Positions 17,672 to 26,491 of a stretch of 64,000 nt of DNA are shown piece by piece. Both the position numbers and the translations under genes were made by a program. The stretch spans positions 434,001 to 498,000 of the forward strand of contig NZ_MDJD01000034.1 of the NCBI RefSeq assembly GCF_001747085.1. The letters run 5' to 3'. Positions within the stretch are counted from its first letter, which is position 1. Every line of letters starts with the position of its first letter. The DNA is from Flavivirga aquatica (lineage in GTDB: Bacteria; Bacteroidota; Bacteroidia; Flavobacteriales; Flavobacteriaceae). The notes under the pieces were generated by a model. That model was not told the origin of the DNA. It worked only from the letters and a program-made list of their open reading frames with translations, and made no database searches.

Positions 17672-18235
17672 CTATTTTAAATAACTTAAATCCAAGGAAA
17701 CATTTGGGTTTGAAAAATCACTAACCTGTTCAAGTAAAAATTTAGCTTTAGTATTCCATTCTTTTTGAATTTCTTCATTTATAGAATGGTTAGTGTCTGC
17801 ATCGTATTCTGCATGCATTTTTTTAGATAATTTAAAATACTTACGTTTTAACATACGCATTGTACTACGAATTTTACTAAATGATTCAAATTTATAGGTA
17901 GATAGTTCTTTTCTAAAAAGGCGCGCATGATATTCTGTAATATCAAAATGTATTTGTTCGTGTTTAATAAGGTATTCAGAAGGTCTACCTTTTACACGAG
18001 ATTTAGACATGTTAAATTCAGCTACAATTTTTGAATGTAGAAAATATCTATCAAATGTAAATTTAGATTTTATTTTTAGATGAGAGTTAGCATCGTATTT
18101 AGAATATTTATTGAGAGAAGCTTTGAAAGATTCTGGCTCTAAAATTTTAGTTCCCCATATTATTACTTTTTCTTGGCTATAGACAGAACATGAAATCGTA
18201 ACAAATAATAAAATAGTTTTGATGTATAAATTCAT
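17672..18235 (-). CDS. DUF922-like secreted putative Zn-protease
   Basis: 187 residues, signal peptide 1-20. KHEQIHFDITEYHAR (91-105) carries HExxH, and YDADTNHSINEEIQKEW (144-160) provides the second block with conserved Tyr, Asp, Thr, His and Trp typical of DUF922, a family annotated as predicted secreted zinc-dependent proteases. Activity has not been demonstrated for most members. Only 8 bases separate it from the thrC stop upstream, so it is likely the last gene of the thr operon, a link with no obvious metabolic reason. Confidence 0.75.
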   Translation of the reverse strand: MNLYIKTILLFVTISCSVYSQEKVIIWGTKILEPESFKASLNKYSKYDANSHLKIKSKFTFDRYFLHSKIVAEFNMSKSRVKGRPSEYLIKHEQIHFDITEYHARLFRKELSTYKFESFSKIRSTMRMLKRKYFKLSKKMHAEYDADTNHSINEEIQKEWNTKAKFLLEQVSDFSNPNVSLDLSYLK

Positions 18236-18243
18236 ATATAGTT

Positions 18244-19536
18244 TTAGGTTAACAAGTAACTCTTCAACCCTGCATAGTTGTTAACTATTATAGAAACCTT
18301 CTTCTTATCCATAATAGCTTCAATTTGTTCTGGGAGCGGTTGTTTGTTTTTTATAACTTCCTCAACCACATCTAAAAATTTAGTAGGGTGAGCAGTTTCT
18401 AAAAATACGCAATGAGCATTTGGGTTCTCTTTTAAATGAGCTTTACAGCCTAAGTAGCCAACCGCTCCATGAGGATCTGCAACATAGTTACAATCGTTAT
18501 AAATTTCTAACATGGCTTCTTTAGTTTCTTCATCCGAAAAACTGTAAGAGGACATATTTTCTTTTAAAGTTTTAAATTCGTTTTTATATATTTCTTGAAT
18601 ACGTATAAAATTACTTGGAGCACCAACATCCATAGCATTACTAATGGTTTGTACAGATGGTTTTGGTTCGTATAATTCTGAAATTAAATATCTAGTAACA
18701 ACATTATTGGCATTATTAGATGCAACAAAGTGTTTTACAGGTAAACCTAGTTTTTGAGCCATCATACCTGCACATATATTGCCAAAATTTCCACTAGGTA
18801 TTGAAAAGACAATATCTTTATATGTATTATGTAATTGTTTATAAGCAAACATAAAATAAAATAGTTGAGGTAGCCAACGAGCAACATTAATAGAGTTTGC
18901 AGATGTTAATTGCATTTTACTAGTCAATTCTTTATCTAAAAAAGCAGTTTTAACCATAGTTTGGCAATCATCAAACGTTCCATTAACTTCTAGAGCAGTA
19001 ATATTTTGCCCTAAAGTAGTTAATTGTTTTTCTTGAATATCACTTACTTTCCCACTAGGATAAAGTATAACAACTTTAACACCTTTTACACCTAAAAAAC
19101 CATTAGCAACGGCTCCTCCTGTATCTCCAGAAGTAGCAACTAAAACGGTGACTTCTTCATTATTATCTTTATTAAAATAACCTAAGCAACGTGCCATGAA
19201 GCGCGCACCAACGTCCTTAAAAGCCATTGTTGGGCCGTGAAATAACTCTAATGTTGATATATTGTTATTTAGTTTAACTACAGGAAAATCAAAAGATAAC
19301 GTTTCATTAACAATAGTTTTTAAAATATCTTCGGGTATTTCGGGAGAAATAAATTGCTTAATAGCTTGGAAAGCAATTTCTGAATATGATAAATTATCAA
19401 TCTTCTCAAAAAAATCTTTTCCTAAAGGCGTAATACTTTCAGGGAAATATAATCCTTTATCTGGTGCTAATCCTTTTATAACAGCATCTTTAAAGGATGT
19501 GTTTGGAGCTTGTTTATTTAACGAGTAGTAATTCAT
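18244..19536 (-). CDS. thrC: Threonine synthase
   Basis: 430 residues from ATG at 19536 (MNYYSLNKQ), the usual family start; an upstream in-frame ATG adds 17 residues of poor match. PLP-dependent fold II. Schiff-base Lys107 lies in FHGPTMAFKDVGARF. GSGD-type phosphate loop is ATSGDTGGAVANG (about 151-163) and the C-terminal part has SIPSGNFGN. It converts O-phosphohomoserine to threonine, the last step of the pathway encoded by thrABC here. Spacer to thrB is 113 bases and contains an inverted-repeat structure. Confidence 0.95.
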   Translation of the reverse strand: MNYYSLNKQAPNTSFKDAVIKGLAPDKGLYFPESITPLGKDFFEKIDNLSYSEIAFQAIKQFISPEIPEDILKTIVNETLSFDFPVVKLNNNISTLELFHGPTMAFKDVGARFMARCLGYFNKDNNEEVTVLVATSGDTGGAVANGFLGVKGVKVVILYPSGKVSDIQEKQLTTLGQNITALEVNGTFDDCQTMVKTAFLDKELTSKMQLTSANSINVARWLPQLFYFMFAYKQLHNTYKDIVFSIPSGNFGNICAGMMAQKLGLPVKHFVASNNANNVVTRYLISELYEPKPSVQTISNAMDVGAPSNFIRIQEIYKNEFKTLKENMSSYSFSDEETKEAMLEIYNDCNYVADPHGAVGYLGCKAHLKENPNAHCVFLETAHPTKFLDVVEEVIKNKQPLPEQIEAIMDKKKVSIIVNNYAGLKSYLLT

Positions 19537-19649
19537 CTTCTTGTTATTTCTGCAAAAAAGCAAAAAATATTTTATTTTAATTGGCAATTATAACGCTTTA
19601 TTTTTTATTTCTCAATGACATTCGAAATAACATTGGTTATAATTATTAT

Positions 19650-20576
19650 TTAGTTTATTTTTTTTACACCTTCTGTATTAATTTCAGAAATATGCATATC
19701 AAATTCAATGCCAGTTTTAGAATATACTTCTTCAATAGCATTTTTAATATTTTGAGCAGTTTCTACCCCTTTGCTTAGAGAGAAAATGGAAGGACCAGAA
19801 CCAGAAATACCACATCCTAATGCTCCAGCTTTTATAGCTACAGTTTTTACATCGTTATAATGCGGAATTAATTTACTTCTGTGAGGTTCAACTATAACAT
19901 CATGTAATGATTTACTAATTAAATCATAATTATTAGTATGTAAAGCATGAATTAAACTACCTAAATTACTCCATTGCGTGATTGCATCGCTTAAAATAAT
20001 TTTCTTCGGAAGAATAGCCCTAGATTCTGATGTTTTAATCTCTATTTGCGGATGTATTATAGTTGCATATAAGTTATCAGGCGTAGGTATTTCTAAAATT
20101 TCTAAAGGAGAGATACTTTTTACTAAAGTAAAACCTCCAAAAAGGGCAGGAGCTAAGTTGTCTGCATGTTCACATTTACTAGCTAAAGCTTCTCCTTTTA
20201 TAGCAAATTGAGTAAGTTGTGTTTTATTATAGGGTCTTCCTAATAATTCATTCATTCCAAAAACACTACCAACTGCACTAGCTGCACTACTGCCTATACC
20301 ACTACCAGGTTTAATGTTTTTATATATTTCTATTTCAAAACCACAGTCTGGTTGTGTAGCTTCGTACATAGCTAGAGCTGATACACCTGCAACATTTAAT
20401 TCTGTTTCATAAGGTAAATCAAAGCCTTCAATTTTTGTTATATGAATGCCTTTTTTGTCTGTTTTTCTAATAACCATGTCATCACCAACACTATCCAAAC
20501 AGAATCCTAGAACATCGAAACCACAGGCTACATTAGCTACGGTTGCTGGTGAAAATATTTTTATTTCGTTCTTCAT
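19650..20576 (-). CDS. thrB: Homoserine kinase
   Basis: 308 residues, GHMP kinase family. Start block FSPATVANVACGFDVLGF (8-25), ATP loop PGSGIGSSAASAVG (90-103), and the C-terminal glycine motif GCGISGSGPSIF are all present. It phosphorylates homoserine made by the C-terminal half of ThrA. Middle gene of the thr operon, 64 bases after thrA; that spacer holds a strong hairpin that could reduce readthrough. Confidence 0.96.
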   Translation of the reverse strand: MKNEIKIFSPATVANVACGFDVLGFCLDSVGDDMVIRKTDKKGIHITKIEGFDLPYETELNVAGVSALAMYEATQPDCGFEIEIYKNIKPGSGIGSSAASAVGSVFGMNELLGRPYNKTQLTQFAIKGEALASKCEHADNLAPALFGGFTLVKSISPLEILEIPTPDNLYATIIHPQIEIKTSESRAILPKKIILSDAITQWSNLGSLIHALHTNNYDLISKSLHDVIVEPHRSKLIPHYNDVKTVAIKAGALGCGISGSGPSIFSLSKGVETAQNIKNAIEEVYSKTGIEFDMHISEINTEGVKKIN

Positions 20577-20595
20577 ATTTTATAAAAAGAGAAAA

Positions 20596-20630
20596 CATAT
20601 AGAGAGCAACAAATGTATTGCCTCTATATG
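20596..20630 (-). terminator. Intra-operon hairpin between thrA and thrB
   Basis: On the minus strand the stem CATATAGAG/CTCTATATG continues with an inner GCAA/TTGC after one mismatch, loop of 8. It is followed by TTTTCTCTTTTTATA. That is a terminator shape placed between two genes of one pathway, and may lower thrB/thrC expression or stabilise a processed 3' end. Confidence 0.65.
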
Positions 20631-20640
20631 CTTATTTTTT

Positions 20641-23085
20641 TTAATCATTACCAATTCTAATAATATCTGCAAAAAGTCCAGAAGCTGTTACATCTGCACC
20701 TGCACCAGCACCTTTAATAATCATAGGTTGCTCAGGGTAACGTTGTGTATAAAACATCACAATATTATCTTTTCCTTCAAGATTGTAAAATGGGTGTCCT
20801 TCTGGAATTTCTTGTAAACCAACGTTAGCTTTTCCTTCATTAAACTGAGCAACGTATTTTAATTGACAATTATTCGTTTTTGCGGAAGCAAATAAATTTT
20901 GATAATGATTTTCATCATCAATTAATGTTTGATAAAAATCATCTACAGAATTACTTTTTAGTCCAGAATCTGATAAAAATGACGCATTAGAAATATCTTC
21001 TAAATTCATTTTAACTCCACTTTCTCTAGCTAAAATTAAAATTTTTCTAGCAACATCTACACCACTCAAATCAATTCTTGGATCTGGTTCTGTGTAGCCT
21101 TCTGCTGCGGCTTGTTTAACAACATCGTAAAACTTTGTAGAATCATTAAAATTGTTAAATACAAAGTTTAAACTTCCAGATAAAACAGCCTGTATAGAGG
21201 TTATTTTATCTCCAGAAGCTATTAGATTGTTTAATGTATCAATAATAGGTAAACCAGCACCAACATTAGTCTCAAATAAATATGGCGCATTGTATTTTAA
21301 AGAAAGTCGTTTTAGTAATTTATAATTTTCATAATCACTAGAACAAGCAATTTTATTACAAGCTACAACACCAATGCTTTGGCGCAAATAATTGGCATAT
21401 AAGCCAGCTACGTCTTTATTTGCAGTAACATCAACAAAAATGCTATTACGTAAATTAAGTGATTTCGTTTTTTCAAAAAAGCCTTCTAAAGTTGCCTTTT
21501 CTCCATTAGCGACTTGTTCTTTCCAGTTTTTTAAATCGATACCATCTTCATTAAAAACCATAGTTCTAGAATTCGCTAATCCTATTACACGTAAATTAAT
21601 TTTAAGATTCTCCTTTAAATATTTACGTTGTTGCTTTATTTGTTCAACAAGACGTTCTCCAACATTTCCAACACCTGTAATAAATACATTAAGTTGTTTT
21701 GTTTTAGATTCAAAAAATTGTTCGTGTAATGTGTTTAATGCTTTCTTTACATCACTTTCGGCTATAACTGCAGAAATATTTTTTTCTGAAGCTCCTTGAG
21801 CAATTGCTCTAATATTAATATTATTTTTTCCTAAAGTACTAAACATTTTCCCGCTAATACCTTGATGATTTTTCATGTTATCGCCAACTAATGCAATTAT
21901 TGAAAGATTTGATTCAATAATAATAGGGTCAATTTTATTTAATGCTATTTCATTTTCAAAAGCGGTATCAACAGCAGATTTAGCCATCTCAGCGTCTTTT
22001 TGTTCAACTCCTAAACAAATAGAATGTTCAGATGAAGCTTGAGTAATTAAAATAATATTGATTTTTTCTTGCGATAACGTTTCAAATAAACGTTTAGAAA
22101 ACCCTGGAATACCTATCATACCACTTCCTTGAAGTGTTAATAATGAAATATTGCCAATATTACTAATACCTTTAACTGGAGATGTAGAATTTGTTTTATC
22201 ATTTGAAATAACAGTACCTACAGCATCAGGTTTCATTGTATTCTTAATATGTATAGGAATATCTAAATCTAAAACAGGTTGAACTGTAGGAGGATATAAT
22301 ACTTTAGCTCCGAAATGCGATAATTCCATAGCCTCTTGATAAGATATTTTATCAATGGGGTAGGCTTGCTTTACCAATTTAGGATTAGTAGTAAACATAC
22401 CGCTTACATCTGTCCATATTTCTAGTTGTTCTACTTTTAAAGCAGCAGCAATAATAGCAGCTGTAAAATCACTTCCACCACGACCTAGTGTAGTTTGTTC
22501 TCCAGATTGAGAATTAGAAATAAATCCAGGAAGAATTGTTACTTTGTGATTAGCTGTTTTAAAATAAGATTCGATATTAGTATTAGTAATACTATAATTT
22601 ACTTCAGCTTTTGTAAAATCTGAATTTGTAATTATTATATCTTGTGAATTTTTACGCTCAGCTGAAAGTTTTCTATTTTTCATAGTTTCAGCAATAATAA
22701 AAGAGGATAATAACTCTCCAAAACTCACTAATTTATCCGATGTTTTTGGTGATAATTCATTTATTAAATAGATACCATTTAATAAGTTTTCTAACTCACT
22801 TAATTTAGTTTCAACATATTCTAAAATAGAATTATTATTGTCTGGATTTAATTCATTGATAATATCAAAATGAATATTTTTAATAGTATTAAATGTATCT
22901 TTAAAATTAACATCTTTGTTTTGAGCTAATTTCCCAGCTAAAAGTAATTTATCGGTAATGCCACCAATAGCCGAAACAACGCAAGCAATAGTATCTTTTT
23001 GTGCATACTTGTTTAAAATGTTAATAACTTTATTTATGTTTTTTGCAGAACCAACAGAAGTTCCGCCAAATTTTAAAACCTTCAT
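20641..23085 (-). CDS. thrA: Bifunctional aspartate kinase / homoserine dehydrogenase
   Basis: 814 residues, the size of E. coli ThrA (820). Aspartate kinase domain about 1-285 begins KFGGTSVGS (4-12) and has GRGGSDFTAA. Two ACT repeats follow (about 310-455, e.g. MIGIPGFSKRLF and NISAVIAESDVKKAL). Homoserine dehydrogenase occupies about 465-814, with NAD motif GVGNVGERL (about 470-478) and EPDPRIDLSGVDVARK. It catalyses the first and third steps from aspartate to homoserine and is usually inhibited by threonine through the ACT domains. First structural gene of the thr operon; a leader ORF and hairpin lie upstream. Confidence 0.96.
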   Translation of the reverse strand: MKVLKFGGTSVGSAKNINKVINILNKYAQKDTIACVVSAIGGITDKLLLAGKLAQNKDVNFKDTFNTIKNIHFDIINELNPDNNNSILEYVETKLSELENLLNGIYLINELSPKTSDKLVSFGELLSSFIIAETMKNRKLSAERKNSQDIIITNSDFTKAEVNYSITNTNIESYFKTANHKVTILPGFISNSQSGEQTTLGRGGSDFTAAIIAAALKVEQLEIWTDVSGMFTTNPKLVKQAYPIDKISYQEAMELSHFGAKVLYPPTVQPVLDLDIPIHIKNTMKPDAVGTVISNDKTNSTSPVKGISNIGNISLLTLQGSGMIGIPGFSKRLFETLSQEKINIILITQASSEHSICLGVEQKDAEMAKSAVDTAFENEIALNKIDPIIIESNLSIIALVGDNMKNHQGISGKMFSTLGKNNINIRAIAQGASEKNISAVIAESDVKKALNTLHEQFFESKTKQLNVFITGVGNVGERLVEQIKQQRKYLKENLKINLRVIGLANSRTMVFNEDGIDLKNWKEQVANGEKATLEGFFEKTKSLNLRNSIFVDVTANKDVAGLYANYLRQSIGVVACNKIACSSDYENYKLLKRLSLKYNAPYLFETNVGAGLPIIDTLNNLIASGDKITSIQAVLSGSLNFVFNNFNDSTKFYDVVKQAAAEGYTEPDPRIDLSGVDVARKILILARESGVKMNLEDISNASFLSDSGLKSNSVDDFYQTLIDDENHYQNLFASAKTNNCQLKYVAQFNEGKANVGLQEIPEGHPFYNLEGKDNIVMFYTQRYPEQPMIIKGAGAGADVTASGLFADIIRIGND

Positions 23086-23118
23086 TTTTTAATGAATTAA
23101 TAATTTAAAATAATATTG

Positions 23119-23146
23119 AAAAATATTGTAATTATTAAAATTACAA
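23119..23146 (-). promoter_or_regulatory. Terminator hairpin of a putative thr attenuator
   Basis: On the minus strand the stem TTGTAATT/AATTACAA (loop of five) is followed by TATTTTTC, between the leader ORF stop and thrA. Its left arm is complementary to ATTACAA inside the Thr codon cluster of the leader, which permits an alternative fold. This layout is that of transcription attenuation. The stem is AT-rich and weak, so strength is uncertain. Confidence 0.55.
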
Positions 23147-23168
23147 AGATAGTCTGAAGAATATATAG

Positions 23169-23276
23169 TTAGTAACCCCAAAGGGTTGTAATATTTGTAG
23201 TTGTTCCAAAAATAGAAGCTATTCCTTTTGTTAAAAAAGGGATTAAAGAATATATATTTTGGCTTAAATGATTCAT
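23169..23276 (-). CDS. thrL: Candidate thr operon leader peptide (35 aa)
   Basis: ATG at 23276, stop at 23169, 35 codons. The C-terminal third reads GTTTNITT followed by LWGY: five Thr in seven codons (residues 25-31) plus several Ile, the feature expected of a leader whose translation senses threonyl- and isoleucyl-tRNA charging. A perfect -7 box ends 22 bases upstream, giving a 5' leader of about 15 bases, and a terminator-like hairpin lies between its stop and thrA. The peptide sequence is not like E. coli ThrL apart from the Thr run. Function is inferred from position and composition. Confidence 0.65.
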   Translation of the reverse strand: MNHLSQNIYSLIPFLTKGIASIFGTTTNITTLWGY

Positions 23277-23297
23277 TATATTTAATATAATACTAGT

Positions 23298-23305
23298 CAA
23301 AAGTA
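23298..23305 (-). promoter_or_regulatory. Promoter -7 element (TACTTTTG) of the thr operon
   Basis: Perfect TAnnTTTG on the minus strand, with a TTTG about 23 bases further upstream that could serve as -33. Transcription would begin near 23291, just ahead of the leader ATG at 23276. Confidence 0.5.
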
Positions 23306-23393
23306 TTACTTTTAACCTAATAAAAAAACAAAAAGATTTTTTTTATAGTATTCTTATATTAGATCTGTTTTCTTAAAAGATAATAGATGAATA

Positions 23394-23401
23394 TAAATTT
23401 G
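23394..23401 (+). promoter_or_regulatory. Promoter -7 element (TAAATTTG) for nnr
   Basis: TAnnTTTG match 35 bases before the start codon at 23436, in the 350-bp gap shared with the thr leader. Confidence 0.4.
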
Positions 23402-23435
23402 AATTGAAAAATTAATAATTAATTAAAAAAATAGA

Positions 23436-24998
23436 ATGAAGGTATTTTCTAAAGAACAGATTTATGAAGGGGATAAAATAACTGCGGAGCGACAACAAAT
23501 CTCATCTACAGATTTAATGGAGCGAGCTGGAACACAAATTTTTAATTGGATGCATATGCGTATGCAAGGTGCTCAAGTACCTATTCATATTTTTTGTGGT
23601 ATTGGTAATAATGGAGGAGATGGTTTAGTGTTGGCTAGACATTTAATAACTCATGGTTATAATGTAAATACTTATGTGATTAATTGTAGTGACAAACGTT
23701 CTAAAGATTTTTTGATTAATTATGATAAAATAAAAAATGTTACTAAAAATTGGCCTACGCTTTTAAGTTGCACCGAAGATTTTCCAGAAATACAATCTGA
23801 GGATATTATTGTTGATGCTGTTTTTGGTATTGGTTTAAATAGACCAATTGATGAATGGGTTAAAGCTTTATTTATGCATTTTAAAGCAACAAAAGCATTT
23901 ACATTATCTATTGATATTCCATCTGGTTTATATCCAGACAAACCTATTAAAGATGAAGATGCTGTAGTTTGGGCAGGATTTACATTAAGTTTCGCTTCTC
24001 CTAAATTGGTGTTCTTTTTACCTGAAACAGCTAAATACACTGTACAATGGGAAGTACTTGACATAGGTCTTGATCAAGAGTTCTTATTTACTGCGGTTAC
24101 AGATGTAGAGTTGATAGGAAAGCATGAAGTATTACCTAATTATATACCTCGAGACAAGTTTTCCCATAAAGGACAACTTGGACATAGTTTAATTATAGGA
24201 GGTAGTTATGGGAAAATTGGAGCTGTAACTTTAGCTAGTAGAGCTACATTATCTGTAGGAGCTGGTTTAGTATCTGCTTATGTCCCTAAATGCGGTTACA
24301 TACCATTACAAACATCATTTCCTGAAGCTATGGTGATTACAGATATAGATGAAGAAAAAATCACCCAAATTAAATTGGATATAACTCCTACGGTTATTGG
24401 ATTAGGTATGGGAGCAGGAGTAGATAAGAAAACAATTGATGCTTTTGAAGAGTTCTTAAAGGATAATAAAGTTCCTATGGTTATTGATGCCGATGGTATT
24501 AATATCTTATCTAAGAACAAAGTTTTATTAGAATTACTTCCATCTCAGACTATTTTGACTCCGCATCCTAAAGAATTAGAACGTTTAATTGGTAATTGGA
24601 AAGATGATTTTGATAAATTAGAAAAAACAAAAGCCTTTGCTAAAAAACATGATATCATTATAGTTATAAAAGGAGCAAATACAATAATAGTATTTGATAA
24701 TAAACTTTATGTGAATACAACAGGGAATCCAGGGTTATCTACAGCAGGTAGCGGAGATGTTTTAACAGGTATTATTACAGGTTTAATTTCTCAAGGTTAT
24801 AATCCTTTAGTTGCTACAATATTTGGTGTTTATTTACATGGTAAATCTGCAGATATTGCTGTTGAAAATTATGGTTATCAAAGTTTAATAGCAAGCCATA
24901 TTATTGATTATTTGGGTGCAGCTTATTTAGATCTATTTAAGCAACCAGAACAACCGCAAGTAGAGGAAGTTGATAGTGATCCTAAAGAGAATAAATAA
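23436..24998 (+). CDS. nnr: Bifunctional NAD(P)H-hydrate epimerase / ADP-dependent NAD(P)H-hydrate dehydratase
   Basis: 520 residues, a fusion of NnrE (YjeF N-terminal, about 1-215) and NnrD (about 225-500). The epimerase part has GIGNNGGDGLVLARHL (55-70) and VDAVFGIGLNRPI. The kinase-fold dehydratase part has HKGQLGHSLIIGGS, TPHPKELERL and the catalytic NPGLSTAGSGDVLTGI (438-446 for GSGDVLTGI). It repairs NADH and NADPH damaged by hydration. Tail of about 15 acidic residues. Followed immediately by a bidirectional terminator. Confidence 0.95.
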   Translation: MKVFSKEQIYEGDKITAERQQISSTDLMERAGTQIFNWMHMRMQGAQVPIHIFCGIGNNGGDGLVLARHLITHGYNVNTYVINCSDKRSKDFLINYDKIKNVTKNWPTLLSCTEDFPEIQSEDIIVDAVFGIGLNRPIDEWVKALFMHFKATKAFTLSIDIPSGLYPDKPIKDEDAVVWAGFTLSFASPKLVFFLPETAKYTVQWEVLDIGLDQEFLFTAVTDVELIGKHEVLPNYIPRDKFSHKGQLGHSLIIGGSYGKIGAVTLASRATLSVGAGLVSAYVPKCGYIPLQTSFPEAMVITDIDEEKITQIKLDITPTVIGLGMGAGVDKKTIDAFEEFLKDNKVPMVIDADGINILSKNKVLLELLPSQTILTPHPKELERLIGNWKDDFDKLEKTKAFAKKHDIIIVIKGANTIIVFDNKLYVNTTGNPGLSTAGSGDVLTGIITGLISQGYNPLVATIFGVYLHGKSADIAVENYGYQSLIASHIIDYLGAAYLDLFKQPEQPQVEEVDSDPKENK

Positions 24999-25000
24999 TT

Positions 25001-25027
25001 AAAAAAGCCGCAATATGCGGCTTTTTT
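25001..25027. terminator. Bidirectional terminator between nnr and the TlpA-type gene
   Basis: AAAAAAGCCGCA/TGCGGCTTTTTT, a GC-rich 12-bp stem with AT-tracts on both sides, two bases after the nnr stop. Confidence 0.9.
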
Positions 25028-25048
25028 AATTTTAATATATAAAGCATT

Positions 25049-26422
25049 TTAGATATTAAGGGATGTAAACAATTCAATAAGTTTAGGGTCTGAAGGTCTA
25101 GGTGCGTTTGCTTCAACAATATTACCTTCAGTATCAATTAAAATAAAACGAGGAATGCCTTTAATTTGGTAGTCCTTAATAAATGATGAGTTCCAATCGT
25201 TATCAGCAAGTAATTGCATACCTCCTAATTTTTCATCATCAACCATAGTTTTCCATTTGTTGTAGTTTTCCTTTTTATCAATGGAAACACTAACAAATTC
25301 AATATTTTTATTATGATATTTTTGTTCAACTTCTTTTAAAAACGGAATTTGCTGTTTGCATGGTCCACACCAAGTAGCCCAAACATCAATGTAAATATAT
25401 TTTCCTTTTAAATCTTCTAAAGACGTTAGGCCTCCTTTATGATTTTCGTAGTTAATGAATTTAGGAGAAGGCTTTCCTTTAGACAAAGCTGTTAACTTAT
25501 CGTATATTTTAGTTATTGTGATATTGTTTTTTTCATCTGTAGAATTAGAAATAAATGTTTTATAAAAAGTTTCAATATCTTTAGAATAATTCATTGTGTT
25601 ATTAGCAAAATCAAATAACAAACTGTTTTTTATGTTTTTATTTGAAACTTTACTCACAGTTTTTAAATAAGCTATATCATTTAAAAGCCCTTCTTTTTCG
25701 GCCAATTCTTTAGCTTGAATACTATAATGACTACTTACGAGTCTTTTATAATTATTAGAAAATTGGTAATCTTCTACATTAGAATAATCTAACTCTTTTA
25801 GTTCTTCTAAGAAACCTTCAGATACTTTAAAGTCTGTTTTTTTAGTATAGTGTTTATACGCATTTTCATATTCAAACAGTCTATTTAGGTAGAAGTAATT
25901 AATATTTCTTTCTTCCTTACCTTTTAGGTCACTTGCAATGCCTTTAAAGCTATTTAATAGTTTTACTTGAGCTTTTTTGATGTCTGCAAATTTTGCTTTA
26001 AAATCAACCTCGTTAAGTATGTATAGACTTTGGTAGTTTGTTAACGCTTCTTTTTCTAATTTACGCTTTTCTATAAAGTAATTATTAATTTCAGATCCAT
26101 TACCTGTTATAGTTAATGAGTTTTCAAAATCTTTAATATCATAATTTATAGAGAGATTATAACCTGCTTCTAGGTGAAGAAAAACAGGGTTTTTACCATC
26201 GTATAATATATAATCTTTTATATCTATTGAAAGTGTATCTATAAATGCCCCTTCATTAGATATTTTTAAGTTTTTTTTAAAGGTTCTATCTGAGCTATTT
26301 ATTGAGATGGCATCTGTAGTTTTATTTGTTAAAACTCCTGAAATAATTGCATAATTAGGTTTAGCTTCATCTTTACAAGCTACTAAGGATAATCCTAAGG
26401 TTAAAAAAAGTATTTTTTTCAT
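25049..26422 (-). CDS. TlpA/thioredoxin-like thiol-disulfide oxidoreductase lipoprotein
   Basis: 457 residues from ATG at 26422 (MKKILFLTLG); an upstream ATG adds six residues before the signal peptide. Lipobox LVAC puts a lipidated Cys at about 16. The N-terminal part (about 20-130) resembles DUF4369-type beta domains and the middle is helical. The C-terminal thioredoxin fold (about 320-457) has DVWATWCGPCKQQIP, active-site WCGPC at about 351-355, and a cis-Pro in KGIPRFILID. It should act in the periplasm on disulfides, as ResA/TlpA relatives do. Last gene of a minus-strand series; 69 bases after its neighbour. Confidence 0.9.
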   Translation of the reverse strand: MKKILFLTLGLSLVACKDEAKPNYAIISGVLTNKTTDAISINSSDRTFKKNLKISNEGAFIDTLSIDIKDYILYDGKNPVFLHLEAGYNLSINYDIKDFENSLTITGNGSEINNYFIEKRKLEKEALTNYQSLYILNEVDFKAKFADIKKAQVKLLNSFKGIASDLKGKEERNINYFYLNRLFEYENAYKHYTKKTDFKVSEGFLEELKELDYSNVEDYQFSNNYKRLVSSHYSIQAKELAEKEGLLNDIAYLKTVSKVSNKNIKNSLLFDFANNTMNYSKDIETFYKTFISNSTDEKNNITITKIYDKLTALSKGKPSPKFINYENHKGGLTSLEDLKGKYIYIDVWATWCGPCKQQIPFLKEVEQKYHNKNIEFVSVSIDKKENYNKWKTMVDDEKLGGMQLLADNDWNSSFIKDYQIKGIPRFILIDTEGNIVEANAPRPSDPKLIELFTSLNI

Positions 26423-26491
26423 TTCTATTATTTTAGTCAAAAAAATTATAAGCCTATGGGTTTATATAGATTTAGTTATGTTGTTGAAATA

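Noticed and set aside
23144-23151. TATCTTTG box on the minus strand 60 bases before thrA
   Set aside because: It lies inside the attenuator stem region, and a better-placed box (23298-23305) sits just upstream of the leader ORF. It may be accidental in AT-rich DNA.
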